In this document: positions 1 through 9,062 of the stretch, piece after piece
Position numbering within the stretch: position 1 is the first letter of the stretch
How the letters are laid out: each line of letters starts with the position of its first letter
Source of the DNA: Kordiimonas pumila
Lineage (GTDB): Bacteria; Pseudomonadota; Alphaproteobacteria; Sphingomonadales; Kordiimonadaceae
DNA: 64,000 bases
Assembly: GCF_015240255.1 (NCBI RefSeq)
Contig: NZ_CP061205.1
Span: 930,001 to 994,000, forward strand
Direction: 5' to 3'
Notes under the pieces: generated by a model
What the model was told of the DNA's origin: nothing
Database searches by the model: none
Seen by the model: only the letters and a program-made list of their open reading frames with translations
Position numbers and translations under genes: made by a program

Positions 1-53
1 AGGCCTTCCCGCAGGTTTTGTTCGGGTAAAAACTGTAAGGTGCGATTCCACAT
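1..53 (-). CDS. ftsX: FtsX cell-division protein, N-terminal fragment (runs off the window)
   Basis: An open frame begins with ATG two bases after the ftsE stop and runs off the left edge, reading [17 protein letters not shown]. FtsX is the membrane partner of FtsE and couples the ATPase to periplasmic murein hydrolase activation at the septum. The call rests mainly on position, because ftsX nearly always follows ftsE directly. The 17 visible residues are the expected cytoplasmic N-terminus and are too few for a family match on their own. Confidence 0.7.
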   Translation of the reverse strand, partial: MWNRTLQFLPEQNLREG

Positions 54-55
54 AA

Positions 56-742
56 TCAGGCCCCGGGGTCAACAGGCTTGCCGCCCGGTTCATGCGTAAG
101 GGTGCCCTTGTCGAGTCGAAGCACGGGGGCGCCAACCGCTCGCACCAAACCTTCGTCGTGGGTCGCAACAATTGTTGTTGTACCTTCTTTGTTCAGCGCT
201 ACAAACAGGTGCATTAATCGTCGTGACATTTCAGAATCAACATTACCCGTTGGCTCATCTGCGACTAGAAGGTCAGGCTTGTTAATAATGGCACGGGCGA
301 TGGCAACCCTTTGTTTTTCGCCGCCTGATAGTGTAGCAGGGCGAGCATGCATGCGGCCTTCCAGGCCTACCCAGCATAAAAGCTCTTCAACATGATCAGC
401 AATTTGGGCGCGTTTGGCACCCTGAATGCGTAGTGGCAAGGCAACATTTTCAAAGGCGGTCATATGGTCAAGGAGTCTGTAATCCTGAAACACAACACCA
501 ATCCGGCGCCTAATGCGGGGCAGCGCGCCGCGTTCTAATGAGACGAGATCTTTACCAAAAAAGTTTACCAAACCACGTGAAGGGCGGTGTGTTAAATATA
601 GCAATTTCAGGAGTGTAGTTTTGCCTGCTCCGGACGGTCCTACCAAAAAATGGAAGGATCCCCGGTCAAGGGAAAAGTTAACATCCGTCAGCACTTCATT
701 GCCCATTCCATAGCGCATGCCGACATTCTCAAAACTAATCAT
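56..742 (-). CDS. ftsE: Cell-division ATP-binding protein FtsE
   Basis: This is the ABC ATPase of the FtsEX divisome complex, which powers peptidoglycan hydrolase activation at the septum. The 228-residue product has a Walker A (GPSGAGKT, about residues 35-42), an LSGGEKQR signature, a Walker B ([12 protein letters not shown]) and the H-loop ATHD. The frame stays open further upstream, but the ATG at 742 gives normal FtsE length (MISFENVG) and has a good ribosome site (AGGAGC) just before it. The ftsX start follows at once, so the two form an operon. A divergent zinc-ribbon gene starts 175 bases upstream. Confidence 0.95.
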   Translation of the reverse strand: MISFENVGMRYGMGNEVLTDVNFSLDRGSFHFLVGPSGAGKTTLLKLLYLTHRPSRGLVNFFGKDLVSLERGALPRIRRRIGVVFQDYRLLDHMTAFENVALPLRIQGAKRAQIADHVEELLCWVGLEGRMHARPATLSGGEKQRVAIARAIINKPDLLVADEPTGNVDSEMSRRLMHLFVALNKEGTTTIVATHDEGLVRAVGAPVLRLDKGTLTHEPGGKPVDPGA

Positions 743-917
743 GGAAGCTCCTGACTTGTTGTGCCCACAATTGCATACGGCAGATAAATCGTCTAGTCCC
801 AGCTTCATATGAAGCTCATGCTTGTATTTTTTAGTAGGAATCATATAGACTTGCATAAGATGAAAAATGAAGTTCTTCCAGAGTGTTGGGGGAACCACTG
901 ACAGTTTAGGCGAATTT

Positions 918-1985
918 ATGATCCTTGCTTGTCCGGCATGTGACGCAAAATTTAAAATTCCTACCGGTGCATTACCTCCGGGTGGGCGCAAGGTTCGCTG
1001 TGCCAAATGTTCACATAGCTGGCACGCAGACCCCGTTGTCGTTGCAAAACAACAGGTAGCGGTTGCCGCGGCTATTGTAAAAACTACACCGCCCCCAAAA
1101 CCAAAGCCTGCGCCAGTTCAAAACTTTGATGGCACTTTAGATGCAAAAACTGCTGAAGAAACCGCAGCACTGCGCCGTACAGTGAAGGGGGTTGTAGACA
1201 AACCTGCCATAAGCGCACCGCCAGTAGAGGATGACATTTTTGACGAGGACGGCAGTTCCTCTGGCCCGCCACTAAGCTCTGATGATGACTTTGGTGTGAG
1301 TGCTGCTGTGCGCGCGCACATGGGCGATGATTTTGCTCGAGATATGGATGAGCCAAGTGATGACCCGGAAGTTGATGAGGATGATGAAGATTACGGTGAT
1401 GACTTTTTGGCCAAGCGCCGTGCGGATCAGCGTCGACAAAATGCCAGAGAATCAGCGGATCGTCAGCATAAATTGATTATGGGTGGCTGGATTGCCCTTT
1501 TGCTGTTCTGGCTTATTACATTCTATGTTCTGGTTTTTGAAAAAGAGCGCATGCTCTATAAGTTCCCTGGGATTGAGCCGCTCTACACGTTTTTTGGTAG
1601 CATGGATGAAAAAGATTTATACATGCCGGAAGAGGGTGAGAAGGTAACACCGCCCCTGACGGAGGCTGAGGTATATATCTCAGCCAAACTTGATAATACC
1701 CGCACGAAAATTGAGCTTGTTGACGGTGAAGAAAAGCTGATGGTGCAGGGCTATGTAGAAAATCTGGGCATTACTGGGGCTAATGTTCCACAGGTGCTTG
1801 TTCAGATTGTGGATAATGACGGCGCTGTTCTGGATGAATGGGTGGTGGACCCTGTGGGGCTTATCATTCGCAGTAAAGGCAGGGCTTATTTTACCAGTAT
1901 GCGGGATGTTCCCGTTGGCATTGCCAATGTTGCTGTTTCCGTAATTGATGGATCACGTTCAGGCACAAGTGGTGAGTACCCTTAA
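918..1985 (+). CDS. MJ0042-type zinc-ribbon, single-pass membrane protein
   Basis: The 355-residue product starts with a zinc-ribbon of the MJ0042 type, with CPAC at 5-8 and CAKC at 28-31. A low-complexity Pro/Ala and then strongly acidic Asp/Glu region follows, then one membrane helix at about 185-207 (IALLLFWLITFYVLVF) and a C-terminal domain of about 140 residues that reads like an extracytoplasmic beta domain. Proteins of this design usually lie beside ftsE in alphaproteobacteria; their function is not established. An earlier ATG at 867 was passed over because it would add 17 unlikely residues before the zinc-ribbon. The hpt gene starts two bases after the stop. Confidence 0.8.
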   Translation: MILACPACDAKFKIPTGALPPGGRKVRCAKCSHSWHADPVVVAKQQVAVAAAIVKTTPPPKPKPAPVQNFDGTLDAKTAEETAALRRTVKGVVDKPAISAPPVEDDIFDEDGSSSGPPLSSDDDFGVSAAVRAHMGDDFARDMDEPSDDPEVDEDDEDYGDDFLAKRRADQRRQNARESADRQHKLIMGGWIALLLFWLITFYVLVFEKERMLYKFPGIEPLYTFFGSMDEKDLYMPEEGEKVTPPLTEAEVYISAKLDNTRTKIELVDGEEKLMVQGYVENLGITGANVPQVLVQIVDNDGAVLDEWVVDPVGLIIRSKGRAYFTSMRDVPVGIANVAVSVIDGSRSGTSGEYP

Positions 1986-1986
1986 T

Positions 1987-2541
1987 ATGGATCATTTTTT
2001 CAACTGGAATCAGGCAGGTGATGCCCACCACGGTATTGAACCTGTTTTTACAGCGGATGATATTATAGAAAAGGTTGAAGACTTGGCGTTGCGGCTAACG
2101 CGCTGGTTTGATGAAGAGCCGGTCGCACAAGTTTTAATGAATGGTGCCATGATGTTCGCGGCAGATCTGGTTCGGGCTATGTCTAGCCGGGGCTGCGTTA
2201 TGGAGATGGATTTTATCCAGCTTGAGAAAGACCAAAAAACCAGCACTGTTAAGCTGCTGGCCGCGTCTAATCTGCCGGTTGAAGGCCGTGATGTTTTATT
2301 GATTGATGATATTTTTGATGATGGAAAAACGCTTTCATTTGCATATGAGCATTACAAAAAACTAGGGGCTGCATCTATCACTAGCGTTGTTCTTCTGGAC
2401 AAAAGCGGTGGCCGAAAAACTAAAGTAAAACCTGATTTTATTGGTTTTGAATGCCCTGACATTTTTGTGATCGGATATGGAATGGATATTGCTTATAGGT
2501 ACCGGGAGCTACCTTTTATAGGCAAAATGGGCCGTGCATGA
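1987..2541 (+). CDS. hpt: Hypoxanthine phosphoribosyltransferase
   Basis: The enzyme salvages hypoxanthine (and often guanine) by transferring ribose-5-phosphate from PRPP to give IMP or GMP in the cytosol. The 184-residue product has the PRPP-binding loop VLLIDDIFDDGKT at about 101-113 and the usual type I phosphoribosyltransferase length. An in-frame ATG at 1945 lies inside the preceding gene; the ATG at 1987, directly after that gene's stop, gives the expected N-terminus. It is probably co-transcribed with the zinc-ribbon gene. Substrate choice between hypoxanthine, guanine and xanthine cannot be read here. Confidence 0.85.
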   Translation: MDHFFNWNQAGDAHHGIEPVFTADDIIEKVEDLALRLTRWFDEEPVAQVLMNGAMMFAADLVRAMSSRGCVMEMDFIQLEKDQKTSTVKLLAASNLPVEGRDVLLIDDIFDDGKTLSFAYEHYKKLGAASITSVVLLDKSGGRKTKVKPDFIGFECPDIFVIGYGMDIAYRYRELPFIGKMGRA

Positions 2542-2580
2542 GGAATGACAGGCAAAACGTACCCATAAGAAGGAAATTTT

Positions 2581-2973
2581 GTGGCGCGTATTCTGGTTGT
2601 AGAGGATGAAGAATCAGTTCGTGATTTTGTCAGTCGCGCGTTAACCATGCATGGCTACAGTATTTTGACGGCTTGCGACGGTGCAGAAGCCGTTAGCATT
2701 ATGAACGAGCATCACTTTGATCTGCTTTTAAGTGATATTGCTATGCCGATGATGGATGGCATCTCCTTGGCGCTGAAAGTGCGTGCCACTCGGCCCCATG
2801 TACCGATACTTCTCATGACAGGCTATGCCGACGAGCGCCAGCGAGCGCATAACCTGTCTTTACTGATTGAAGGCTTGCTTGCAAAGCCGTTTAATCTGGA
2901 GCAGCTTCTAACTGCTGTGAGTGACGCTTTGAAAAAATCCAAAGTAATAGAAAAGAGCGATCAGACAGCCTAG
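2581..2973 (+). CDS. Single-domain response regulator, CpdR-like
   Basis: The 130-residue product is a lone receiver domain. It has the acidic pocket E8/D9, phospho-acceptor D52 in LLLSDIAMP, T80 and K102 in the KPF motif. There is no output domain. In Caulobacter, CpdR is a receiver of this size that, when unphosphorylated, directs ClpXP to cell-cycle substrates; the LLLSDIAMPMMDG stretch resembles it. The start is GTG with AAGGA upstream. The last bases overlap the convergent lysA stop. Another CheY-like role cannot be excluded. Confidence 0.75.
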   Translation: MARILVVEDEESVRDFVSRALTMHGYSILTACDGAEAVSIMNEHHFDLLLSDIAMPMMDGISLALKVRATRPHVPILLMTGYADERQRAHNLSLLIEGLLAKPFNLEQLLTAVSDALKKSKVIEKSDQTA

Positions 2974-4238
2974 TCTGTAAGCCAATCTGGTACGCTATCC
3001 AGTGATAAAAGTTCCTCTAGAGATTGGCGTTTTCTAACAACGGCATAGTCGCTACCATTCACCATTACTTCCGCGATCAGGGGTCTTGTGTTGTAGGTGC
3101 CAGACATGACAGCGCCGTAAGCCCCAGCTGATTTTATAGCGATCAGGTCACCGGCTTTCAGGGGTGCTGTTAGTCGGTCTTTTGCAAAAACATCGCTTGA
3201 TTCACAGATAGGGCCAACAAAGTCGACTGAAACTTTATCTTGTGTCTCAGCAAGGCTAACCGGAATAATATCGTGGTAGGCGTCGTACATGGCGGGGCGT
3301 ATCAGGTCATTCATGGCAGCATCAATAATATAAAACCCTTTGTTGCCACTGGTTTTTTCATACACCATTTCGCTTACCAGAATACCAGCGTTTCCAACAA
3401 TCAATCGCCCCGGTTCAAAGATCAGGCTACAGTCAATACCAGCGAGTACCTCGCGTGCCATCTTACCGTAAGCATCAGGTGACGGTGGGGCTTCTTTACC
3501 CAATTCGTATGGAATACCAAGGCCGCCACCTAAATCAATGTGCGTGATGTCGTGGCCTTTAGCGCGCAATTCCTTTACCAGCTCCACAACTTTAGTAAAC
3601 GCAAGTTTAAAGGGCTCCAGTTCAGTAAGCTGTGATCCAATATGAACATCAATGCCTTTGCCGTTAACATGGGGCAGGGCTTTGATGCGGGCATAAATGC
3701 TGTGTGCCCGGTTCCACGGAATGCCAAACTTGTTCTCAGATTTACCGGTGGAAATTTTAGCATGCGTTTTGGCATCAACATCCGGGTTTACCCGAACAGA
3801 AACAGGTGCCACAAGGCCCATTTCGCCTGCAACTGTGTTAAGGGCTTCAAGCTCTGCTTCGCTCTCTATGTTAAACTGCTTGATGCCAGCCTTTAGGCCA
3901 AGCGCCATTTCACGCGGTGTTTTACCTACGCCAGAGAATACAATTTTGTCAGCGGGGATTCCTGCCTTCAGGGCGCGCAGTAATTCACCTTCGCTTACCA
4001 CATCAGCACCAGCACCTTCGCGGGCAAGGGTTGCCAGCACTGCCTGATTGCTGTTTGCTTTCACAGCAAAACATACAAGGGCATCAAGGCCTTTAAACGC
4101 ATCAGCAAACACCCGGTAATGTCTAACAATCGTTGCTGTTGAATAAATATAAACAGGGGTGCCAACAGAGGCTACAATGTCGCTAACAGCCACGTCTTCG
4201 CAAGAAAGCTCACTGTTTTTATAGTGGAAGTGATCCAT
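2970..4238 (-). CDS. lysA: Diaminopimelate decarboxylase
   Basis: This PLP enzyme decarboxylates meso-diaminopimelate to L-lysine, the last step of lysine synthesis. The 422-residue length is normal for the family. It shows the PLP-lysine motif CFAVKANSN near residue 60, the HIGSQ motif, the phosphate-binding GGGLGIPY and the CESSDVF motif that donates an active-site cysteine from the partner subunit. It lies downstream of argH and the small lipoprotein gene, an order common in proteobacteria. Its stop shares the palindrome CTAG with the stop of the convergent receiver gene. Confidence 0.95.
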   Translation of the reverse strand: MDHFHYKNSELSCEDVAVSDIVASVGTPVYIYSTATIVRHYRVFADAFKGLDALVCFAVKANSNQAVLATLAREGAGADVVSEGELLRALKAGIPADKIVFSGVGKTPREMALGLKAGIKQFNIESEAELEALNTVAGEMGLVAPVSVRVNPDVDAKTHAKISTGKSENKFGIPWNRAHSIYARIKALPHVNGKGIDVHIGSQLTELEPFKLAFTKVVELVKELRAKGHDITHIDLGGGLGIPYELGKEAPPSPDAYGKMAREVLAGIDCSLIFEPGRLIVGNAGILVSEMVYEKTSGNKGFYIIDAAMNDLIRPAMYDAYHDIIPVSLAETQDKVSVDFVGPICESSDVFAKDRLTAPLKAGDLIAIKSAGAYGAVMSGTYNTRPLIAEVMVNGSDYAVVRKRQSLEELLSLDSVPDWLTD

Positions 4239-4256
4239 AAAGTTTACTCTTGTTTA

Positions 4257-4364
4257 CTATTCTGTAGTCTGGCTTGGGGGTGGGTTAACATCGCCCTTTT
4301 TACCGCATGCCGAAACTGAAAAAGTTGTTGCCGCAATGAGCAGGGCTAGAAATAGCTTTTTCAT
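4257..4364 (-). CDS. lptM: LptM (YifL)-like small lipoprotein
   Basis: This short gene was found by reading the argH-lysA gap. It encodes 35 residues: [20 protein letters not shown], then [15 protein letters not shown]. It has a signal peptide with a lipobox (VSAC, lipidated Cys20), then the CGxKG start and proline-rich tail typical of the YifL/LptM family. In E. coli, LptM assists oxidative maturation of the LPS translocon LptD. Its ATG overlaps the argH TGA as ATGA, indicating translational coupling, and lysA follows. The argH-lptM-lysA neighbourhood is widely conserved, which supports the call. Confidence 0.85.
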   Translation of the reverse strand: MKKLFLALLIAATTFSVSACGKKGDVNPPPSQTTE

Positions 4365-5845
4365 TTCAGTGTCTCCCGCGCTGCGCCTACTGCTTTTTTC
4401 ACATTCTCAGGGGCTGTGCCACCAAAAGAAGTTCTGCTGCTAACAGAAGCCTCAACTGTGAGTACAGTGAAAATGTCTGCCGTTATGCGTGGTTCAATAG
4501 CCTGCATGTCTTTAAGGGGCAGGTCAGATAGATCAACACCCTTGGTTTCAGCAGCCTTCACCACTGCCCCTGTTATATGGTGGGCATCACGGAAAGGTAG
4601 ACCAAGAACACGTACCAGCCAGTCAGCCAGGTCTGTCGCTGTAGAAAAGCCTAATCCTGCAGCAGCAGCCATATTTTTGGTGTTAGGCTTCAGGTCGATC
4701 ATCATGCCGGTCATGGCAGCGAGGCACAGGGCAAAATCATCTACGGCTTGAAAAACAGGTTCTTTATCTTCCTGCATGTCTTTTGAGTAGGCAAGAGGCA
4801 ACCCCTTCATCACCATCATAAGGCCGGTCATGCTACCTGTAATACGCCCAACTTTGGCGCGTACCAACTCGGCTGCATCAGGATTACGTTTTTGCGGCAT
4901 AATGGACGATCCAGTTGAGAAGCCGTCAGAAAGCTCAAGAAACCGGAATGCAGAGGTTGCCCATAGCACAATTTCGTCAGCAAGACGCGACAGGTGCACT
5001 GCACCGATCGACATGACAGACAGGAACTCCATGGCAAAATCCCGCGCAGATACAGCGTCAAGTGAGTTTGCCATGGGTTTATCAAAACCTAAAAGGTCTG
5101 ATGTCTGGTGCCGGTCTATTGGGAAACTGGTGCCCGCCAGGGCGGCTGCACCAAGGGGATTTTCATTCAGCCGTTTGCGGCAATCGCTGAGGCGCGCCCT
5201 GTCACGTGTAAACATTTCATAGTATGCCATCAGGTGGTGACCAAGGGTTACGGGCTGCGCTGTTTGCAAGTGTGTAAAGCCCGGCATAACGGCGCCTGCG
5301 TGCGTGTCAGCCTGGTCAACTATTGCAGTTAATAGTGCTTTATAAGCTGCATCTAACTGGTCAATGGCTGTGCGGCACCACAGGCGAAAATCTGTTGCGA
5401 CCTGATCATTACGAGACCGGCCTGTGTGAAGCCGGGCACCGGCGTCACCCGCCAGTTCGCGCAGACGTGATTCTACATGCATATGAATGTCTTCAAGAGC
5501 TGGGTCAAAAACCATCTGCCCAGCTTCAATTTCGCGCTGCACCTGCGTCAGGCCTTTGTGAATGGCATCTTTATCAGCCACGCTGATAATACCCTGTGCC
5601 GCCAGCATTTCAGAATGCGCTGTTGAACCAGCGATATCTTCACGGTACAGGCGTTTGTCAAAATCAATAGAAGCGTTAATTTCCTGCATGATGGCAGACG
5701 GCCCACCACCAAAGCGGCCACCCCACATGCTTTGGCCTGCGCCAGATGTGTGGTTTTTTGCCGCAGTCGCGGAAAGTTGATCCGGGCTTTGCTTGCCTTT
5801 CGGCTTGCTATCACTATTGTCTTGGCTATTCATCATCTTATCCAT
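4361..5845 (-). CDS. argH: Argininosuccinate lyase
   Basis: The enzyme splits argininosuccinate into arginine and fumarate, the last step of arginine synthesis, as a cytosolic homotetramer. The 494-residue frame contains the fumarase/aspartase-superfamily signature [12 protein letters not shown], plus HTGRSRNDQ and [11 protein letters not shown]. The first 39 residues are low-complexity and may not all be translated: in-frame ATGs occur at 5845, 5836, 5833 and 5728 (MWGGRFGG), none with a strong ribosome site. If 5845 is used, only 12 bases separate it from the divergent tlpA start. Confidence 0.93.
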   Translation of the reverse strand: MDKMMNSQDNSDSKPKGKQSPDQLSATAAKNHTSGAGQSMWGGRFGGGPSAIMQEINASIDFDKRLYREDIAGSTAHSEMLAAQGIISVADKDAIHKGLTQVQREIEAGQMVFDPALEDIHMHVESRLRELAGDAGARLHTGRSRNDQVATDFRLWCRTAIDQLDAAYKALLTAIVDQADTHAGAVMPGFTHLQTAQPVTLGHHLMAYYEMFTRDRARLSDCRKRLNENPLGAAALAGTSFPIDRHQTSDLLGFDKPMANSLDAVSARDFAMEFLSVMSIGAVHLSRLADEIVLWATSAFRFLELSDGFSTGSSIMPQKRNPDAAELVRAKVGRITGSMTGLMMVMKGLPLAYSKDMQEDKEPVFQAVDDFALCLAAMTGMMIDLKPNTKNMAAAAGLGFSTATDLADWLVRVLGLPFRDAHHITGAVVKAAETKGVDLSDLPLKDMQAIEPRITADIFTVLTVEASVSSRTSFGGTAPENVKKAVGAARETLK

Positions 5846-5857
5846 CTGGAGACAGGA

Positions 5858-6439
5858 ATGCCTAAAAAGGCTCTTATCGTACCTGCACTTGTTATTCTTC
5901 TTCTCGGGGCTGCAGCTTATCGGCTGGTTATTGCCCCGGCAACGCTTGATAGCGTTATTCAGCCATATTTAAAAGGCGAAATGGCAAATCTGTCTGTTCC
6001 AGATGAAAAGACCATGATTTCAGATCACATGATCATGCAGGCAGATGGTAGCCCGATCAGACTTTCAGAGATGAAAGGCAAGGTTATTCTCTTGAACCTT
6101 TGGGCAAGCTGGTGCGCGCCGTGCCGGTCTGAGATGAAAGAGCTTGCAAATCTCCAACGGCAGCTCGGTGACGATCGTTTTGAAGTGGTGGCTATTTCCG
6201 TTGACCGCGGCGGCATTGCAGAGATTCGTGAAACACTGGCTGAATGGGGTATCGAGGGGCTGAACCTATACGCTGAACCAACGATGAAGATTGCTGCGGA
6301 TTTGGCGGGTGGTGCACTGCCTACCAGCCTTATTATCGATGAGGATGGACAGGTCTTGGCCAAATACCTGGGGCCTTTAAAATGGGATGCGCCCGAGGCA
6401 CTAGAGCTATTCTCGGCGTTAAAAGAAGCGGTTAGCTAG
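5858..6439 (+). CDS. TlpA-like membrane-anchored thioredoxin
   Basis: The 193-residue product starts with an uncleaved signal anchor ([20 protein letters not shown]) followed by a periplasmic thioredoxin fold with the active site WCAPC (Cys86, Cys89) and a cis-proline segment [10 protein letters not shown]. TlpA/ResA-type proteins reduce periplasmic disulfides, often for cytochrome c or copper-site maturation. The ATG at 5858 follows GGAGACAGGA. The gene diverges from argH with almost no space between them and converges on the GST gene. The exact client is not visible from context. Confidence 0.85.
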   Translation: MPKKALIVPALVILLLGAAAYRLVIAPATLDSVIQPYLKGEMANLSVPDEKTMISDHMIMQADGSPIRLSEMKGKVILLNLWASWCAPCRSEMKELANLQRQLGDDRFEVVAISVDRGGIAEIRETLAEWGIEGLNLYAEPTMKIAADLAGGALPTSLIIDEDGQVLAKYLGPLKWDAPEALELFSALKEAVS

Positions 6440-6449
6440 GCAGCGGGGC

Positions 6450-7124
6450 TTAGCCTAGCTGCTTAGCGCCCGGGTCGATTTCATCCATCGGTACAATGTC
6501 TTTTTCTTGTGCAGCTTCACTGTACCATTCCTTCATGTAGGGATGCTGTCGTACAGCATCTACATAGGCTTTTGCCGTAGTGCCAAGCTGTACATTATAG
6601 GTAAGAAACCGGCTAACAACCGGAGCATACATCATATCTGCTGCAGAAAAGCCGCCAAAAAGGAAATCTCCTTTTGTATGTGATGCGGCTCGACATTCAG
6701 ACCAAATGGCATCAATGCGGTCAATGTCTGCCTGAACTTTATCACCAAATGTACCATGCCAATTCAGGCGCATATTCATAGGCAAGTGGTTTCGTACATG
6801 CGGAAAGCCGCTGTGCATTTCGGCGGTGATACTGCGGGCAAGCGCCAAGCTTTTCATATCTTTTGGCCACCAGAATTTATCTGGTGCGACAACCGCGCAG
6901 TAATCTATGATTGCAATAGAATCCCATACCCGGATGTTACCATCCAGCAGTGTTGGTACTTTACCGGCAGGGTTATACTTCTTGATTTCGCGGTGAAAGG
7001 ACGGGGTGTCCAGTTGCAGCTTAATCTCTTTAAATTCAAGGCCGCTGTGGCGCAGCGCTAGCCAGCCTCTGAGCGACCAACTGGAATAGTTTTTGTTACC
7101 GATTACGAGTGTTTTATTTGCCAT
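6450..7124 (-). CDS. Glutathione S-transferase family protein
   Basis: The 224-residue product has the two-domain GST layout. The N-terminal thioredoxin-like part carries the likely catalytic serine in NYSSWSLRGWLAL (about residues 12-24), the cis-proline motif GKVPTLLD and the glutathione-contact DSIAIIDYC. A helical domain follows. It most resembles bacterial soluble GSTs whose second half contains FLFGGFSAADMMYAPV. The substrate is not predictable. It converges on tlpA with 10 bases between stops. Confidence 0.85.
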   Translation of the reverse strand: MANKTLVIGNKNYSSWSLRGWLALRHSGLEFKEIKLQLDTPSFHREIKKYNPAGKVPTLLDGNIRVWDSIAIIDYCAVVAPDKFWWPKDMKSLALARSITAEMHSGFPHVRNHLPMNMRLNWHGTFGDKVQADIDRIDAIWSECRAASHTKGDFLFGGFSAADMMYAPVVSRFLTYNVQLGTTAKAYVDAVRQHPYMKEWYSEAAQEKDIVPMDEIDPGAKQLG

Positions 7125-7228
7125 AATAGGCCCCCATTATACGAACCATGAATAGCTTACCGTCACAGCAACCATCTATCGAGTGATTCCTTCTAACCGT
7201 GAGAACAATGTTTTTTGATAAATTAATT

Positions 7229-7250
7229 GATATTAATAATCATTATTAAT
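7229..7250. promoter_or_regulatory. Fur-type iron box
   Basis: The stretch contains a perfect 9-1-9 palindrome (ATTAATAAT, C, ATTATTAAT at 7232-7250). The 19 bases from 7229 match the classical Fur consensus GATAATGATAATCATTATC at 16 positions by hand alignment. It sits about 40 bases upstream of the ATG at 7288. Iron-dependent repression of the ApbE-like gene is inferred. Confidence 0.6.
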
Positions 7251-7287
7251 AAAGTCATTGAAAGACGATTCACATAAGGGGATATTG

Positions 7288-7323
7288 ATGGCTTGTAATT
7301 GCATTCAAGTAACAAAAAAGTAG
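7288..7323 (+). other. Short frame MACNCIQVTKK plus amber stop, in phase with the ApbE-like gene
   Basis: An ATG with a strong ribosome site (AAGGGG, six bases upstream) opens an 11-codon frame that ends in TAG at 7321. The same phase continues without further stops into the ApbE-like gene. The segment after the TAG (ALLGRIAQVVVV) corresponds to the start of the ApbE fold. The likeliest reading is that the original gene began at 7288 and gained an amber codon at position 12. A genuine leader peptide, or a base-call error, are alternatives. Confidence 0.55.
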
Positions 7324-7329
7324 GCACTT

Positions 7330-8142
7330 TTGGGGCGTATTGCCCAAGTGGTTGTTGTTGGTAAATCACGAGAATGCCTTGATAGGGCCGTTAGAACCGC
7401 ATTTGAGGCGGCATCTTCCCTAGAGGCAATTATCTCACGAGACAGTGCAAATAGTGAGCTTATGGCTTTATGCTCTAGTGGCTTTGGGCGTTATATCCCT
7501 GTATCGGCGGACTTGAGAGCCATGTTGTTGCTTGCTAACGATATTGCCTACCATACAGATGGTATATTTGACGTTGCTGCGGCCAGTACATGCGGCAACG
7601 CGCACTGGACAGATATAGACCTCTCTCGTGCAGGCCATGTTTTACTGCGTAAGCGACTCTCTCTTTCTTTTGGAGGCTTCATAAAAGGGTATGCAGCGGA
7701 TGTAATGGTAAGATCATTGATGGAATCAGGCGTTGGTGCTGGCCTTGTAGATATAGGGGGCTGTATCAAGGCGTATGGCGGTAGTGAATGGCGGATTGAA
7801 TTTGCACAGTCATCATCGCCCCAGTTGGCGGGGCTGTGCTCTGATATAGAACCAGCTATTATACCAATTCCGCTTATAGACAGTGCAATAGCCGGATTTG
7901 GGCCGTATTTTGGTATGAGTAAACTTGTTGATTTGCAGCAAGGGCTTGTGGTGAGCCCCGAAGAGTGGGGTAATCAGAATATAGTGATTAGGGCTACATC
8001 GTGTGCAGTTGCTGATGCGCTTACAAAAGTGTTGGCACTAGAGCCTGCATATGGAGAGCAACTTTTGAGGCTGTTTGGAGCTGCAACAGCTATTTTCCCT
8101 GTGCCGGAAAACAAAATAGAAAAGCAATTTTATAAAAGTTAA
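7330..8142 (+). CDS. ApbE-like FAD:protein FMN transferase (possibly interrupted near its 5' end)
   Basis: ApbE proteins attach FMN covalently to a threonine of target flavoproteins using FAD and Mg2+. The 270-residue product has ApbE landmarks: a DSANSELMAL segment, FGGFIKGYAAD (family form DLGGIAKGYA), LVDIGGCIKAYGG and the C-terminal metal-site stretch ATSCAVADALTKVL. The only start downstream of the in-frame TAG at 7321 that keeps the fold is TTG at 7330, with a weak ribosome site. No signal peptide is present, although many ApbE proteins are exported. The usual HHI-DP motif is degenerate (LVDLQQG), so activity is uncertain. A Fur box lies upstream. Confidence 0.65.
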   Translation: MGRIAQVVVVGKSRECLDRAVRTAFEAASSLEAIISRDSANSELMALCSSGFGRYIPVSADLRAMLLLANDIAYHTDGIFDVAAASTCGNAHWTDIDLSRAGHVLLRKRLSLSFGGFIKGYAADVMVRSLMESGVGAGLVDIGGCIKAYGGSEWRIEFAQSSSPQLAGLCSDIEPAIIPIPLIDSAIAGFGPYFGMSKLVDLQQGLVVSPEEWGNQNIVIRATSCAVADALTKVLALEPAYGEQLLRLFGAATAIFPVPENKIEKQFYKS

Positions 8143-8152
8143 TGTCATCTAG

Positions 8153-8185
8153 CCAAATAAAAAGCCCCGCGTAAAGCGGGGCTTT
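8153..8185. terminator. Rho-independent terminator between apbE-like and PEP-CTERM genes
   Basis: A ten-base-pair stem, AAAGCCCCGC paired with GCGGGGCTTT around a GTAAA loop (8161-8185), is flanked on its left by AAATAAA. This gives a U-tract for the minus-strand gene ending at 8211. It may also serve the plus-strand ApbE-like gene. Confidence 0.85.
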
Positions 8186-8210
8186 AAATATTCAAAGCAC
8201 GTTATGCTAT

Positions 8211-8873
8211 TTATGCTGCACTGCGGGCGGTTGCACGGCGGCGCTGTTGCCGGCGCGCCATGAATATCAAGCCAGGTAACAGCAGGAAGGCTGCAGCAGG
8301 TTCTGGAACAGAAGAAGGGGTTACTGTCAGTGAGAACAGATCAGGAGTTGAATCTGAGTTATAGTTCGCGCCGCCTTCAATGAAACCACTATTGCCATCA
8401 TACAGGAACAATTCTGTAGAATCAGGGTTCACAGTCACGTTCAGGCCCACAAAATATGTACCAACTGTAGAGATATAGTTGCTTATGCCTGTTTCTACTG
8501 TGGAAATGGCAACACCTGCGACAGTATAAACAATCTTGGGCAGAACATACCGTTCTATGTTGTCAAGAGTGCCATTGTTGTTACTGTCAAAATATACAGT
8601 CCAGTTAAATGTGAAGTTAGCAAGGTTATTGATACCGCCACAAACATCGTAGTAGCTGTCGTAGCTAACCGCGTCGAGGTTGAGGCTGGTTGCCAGACCT
8701 GAACCACAGGCATTCAGTGTCAATTCTGTGCCAAGCTCAACAGTGTCACTCAGAGACTCTTCTGCATTGATATGGCCAATTATATAACCAGCAGAAGCTG
8801 AGTTAGACACAAAAGCTACAGCTAAAGATGCTGCGGCAGCAAACTTAAGTACAGGCGCTAAATATTTCTTCAT
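8211..8873 (-). CDS. PEP-CTERM sorting-domain exported protein
   Basis: The 220-residue product has a signal peptide (FAAAASLAVAFVSNSASA) and ends in the tripartite exosortase signal: SVPEP, a hydrophobic stretch AAAFLLLPGLIFMA, and the basic cluster RRQQRRR. Such proteins are cut and anchored or released by an exosortase and are often linked to exopolysaccharide. The middle is low in cysteine, rich in Asn/Thr/Ser and unassigned. The ATG at 8873 is preferred over GTG at 8876. A PrsT-type TPR gene diverges from it, but no exosortase lies in this window. Confidence 0.8.
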   Translation of the reverse strand: MKKYLAPVLKFAAAASLAVAFVSNSASAGYIIGHINAEESLSDTVELGTELTLNACGSGLATSLNLDAVSYDSYYDVCGGINNLANFTFNWTVYFDSNNNGTLDNIERYVLPKIVYTVAGVAISTVETGISNYISTVGTYFVGLNVTVNPDSTELFLYDGNSGFIEGGANYNSDSTPDLFSLTVTPSSVPEPAAAFLLLPGLIFMARRQQRRRATARSAA

Positions 8874-9062
8874 CACTATGCCCTTTACATAAAAGCAATA
8901 AATTTTTTAAAGTAATACACCAAAAAATAGAGAAGTTCTATAAAATTTATTTAAATTTATATATTCATAGTCTAAAGTAAAATATATAGATCATTTTAGT
9001 CAGCATTTTTGGCTTAAGTACAATAAGTATAAATATTTTATTTCAATAGGCAAGGTGGCGCA

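Noticed and set aside
7288-7323. Selenocysteine or pyrrolysine read-through at the TAG of the ApbE-like gene
   Set aside because: TAG does not encode selenocysteine, no pyrrolysine genes are seen, and the position is not a conserved functional residue.
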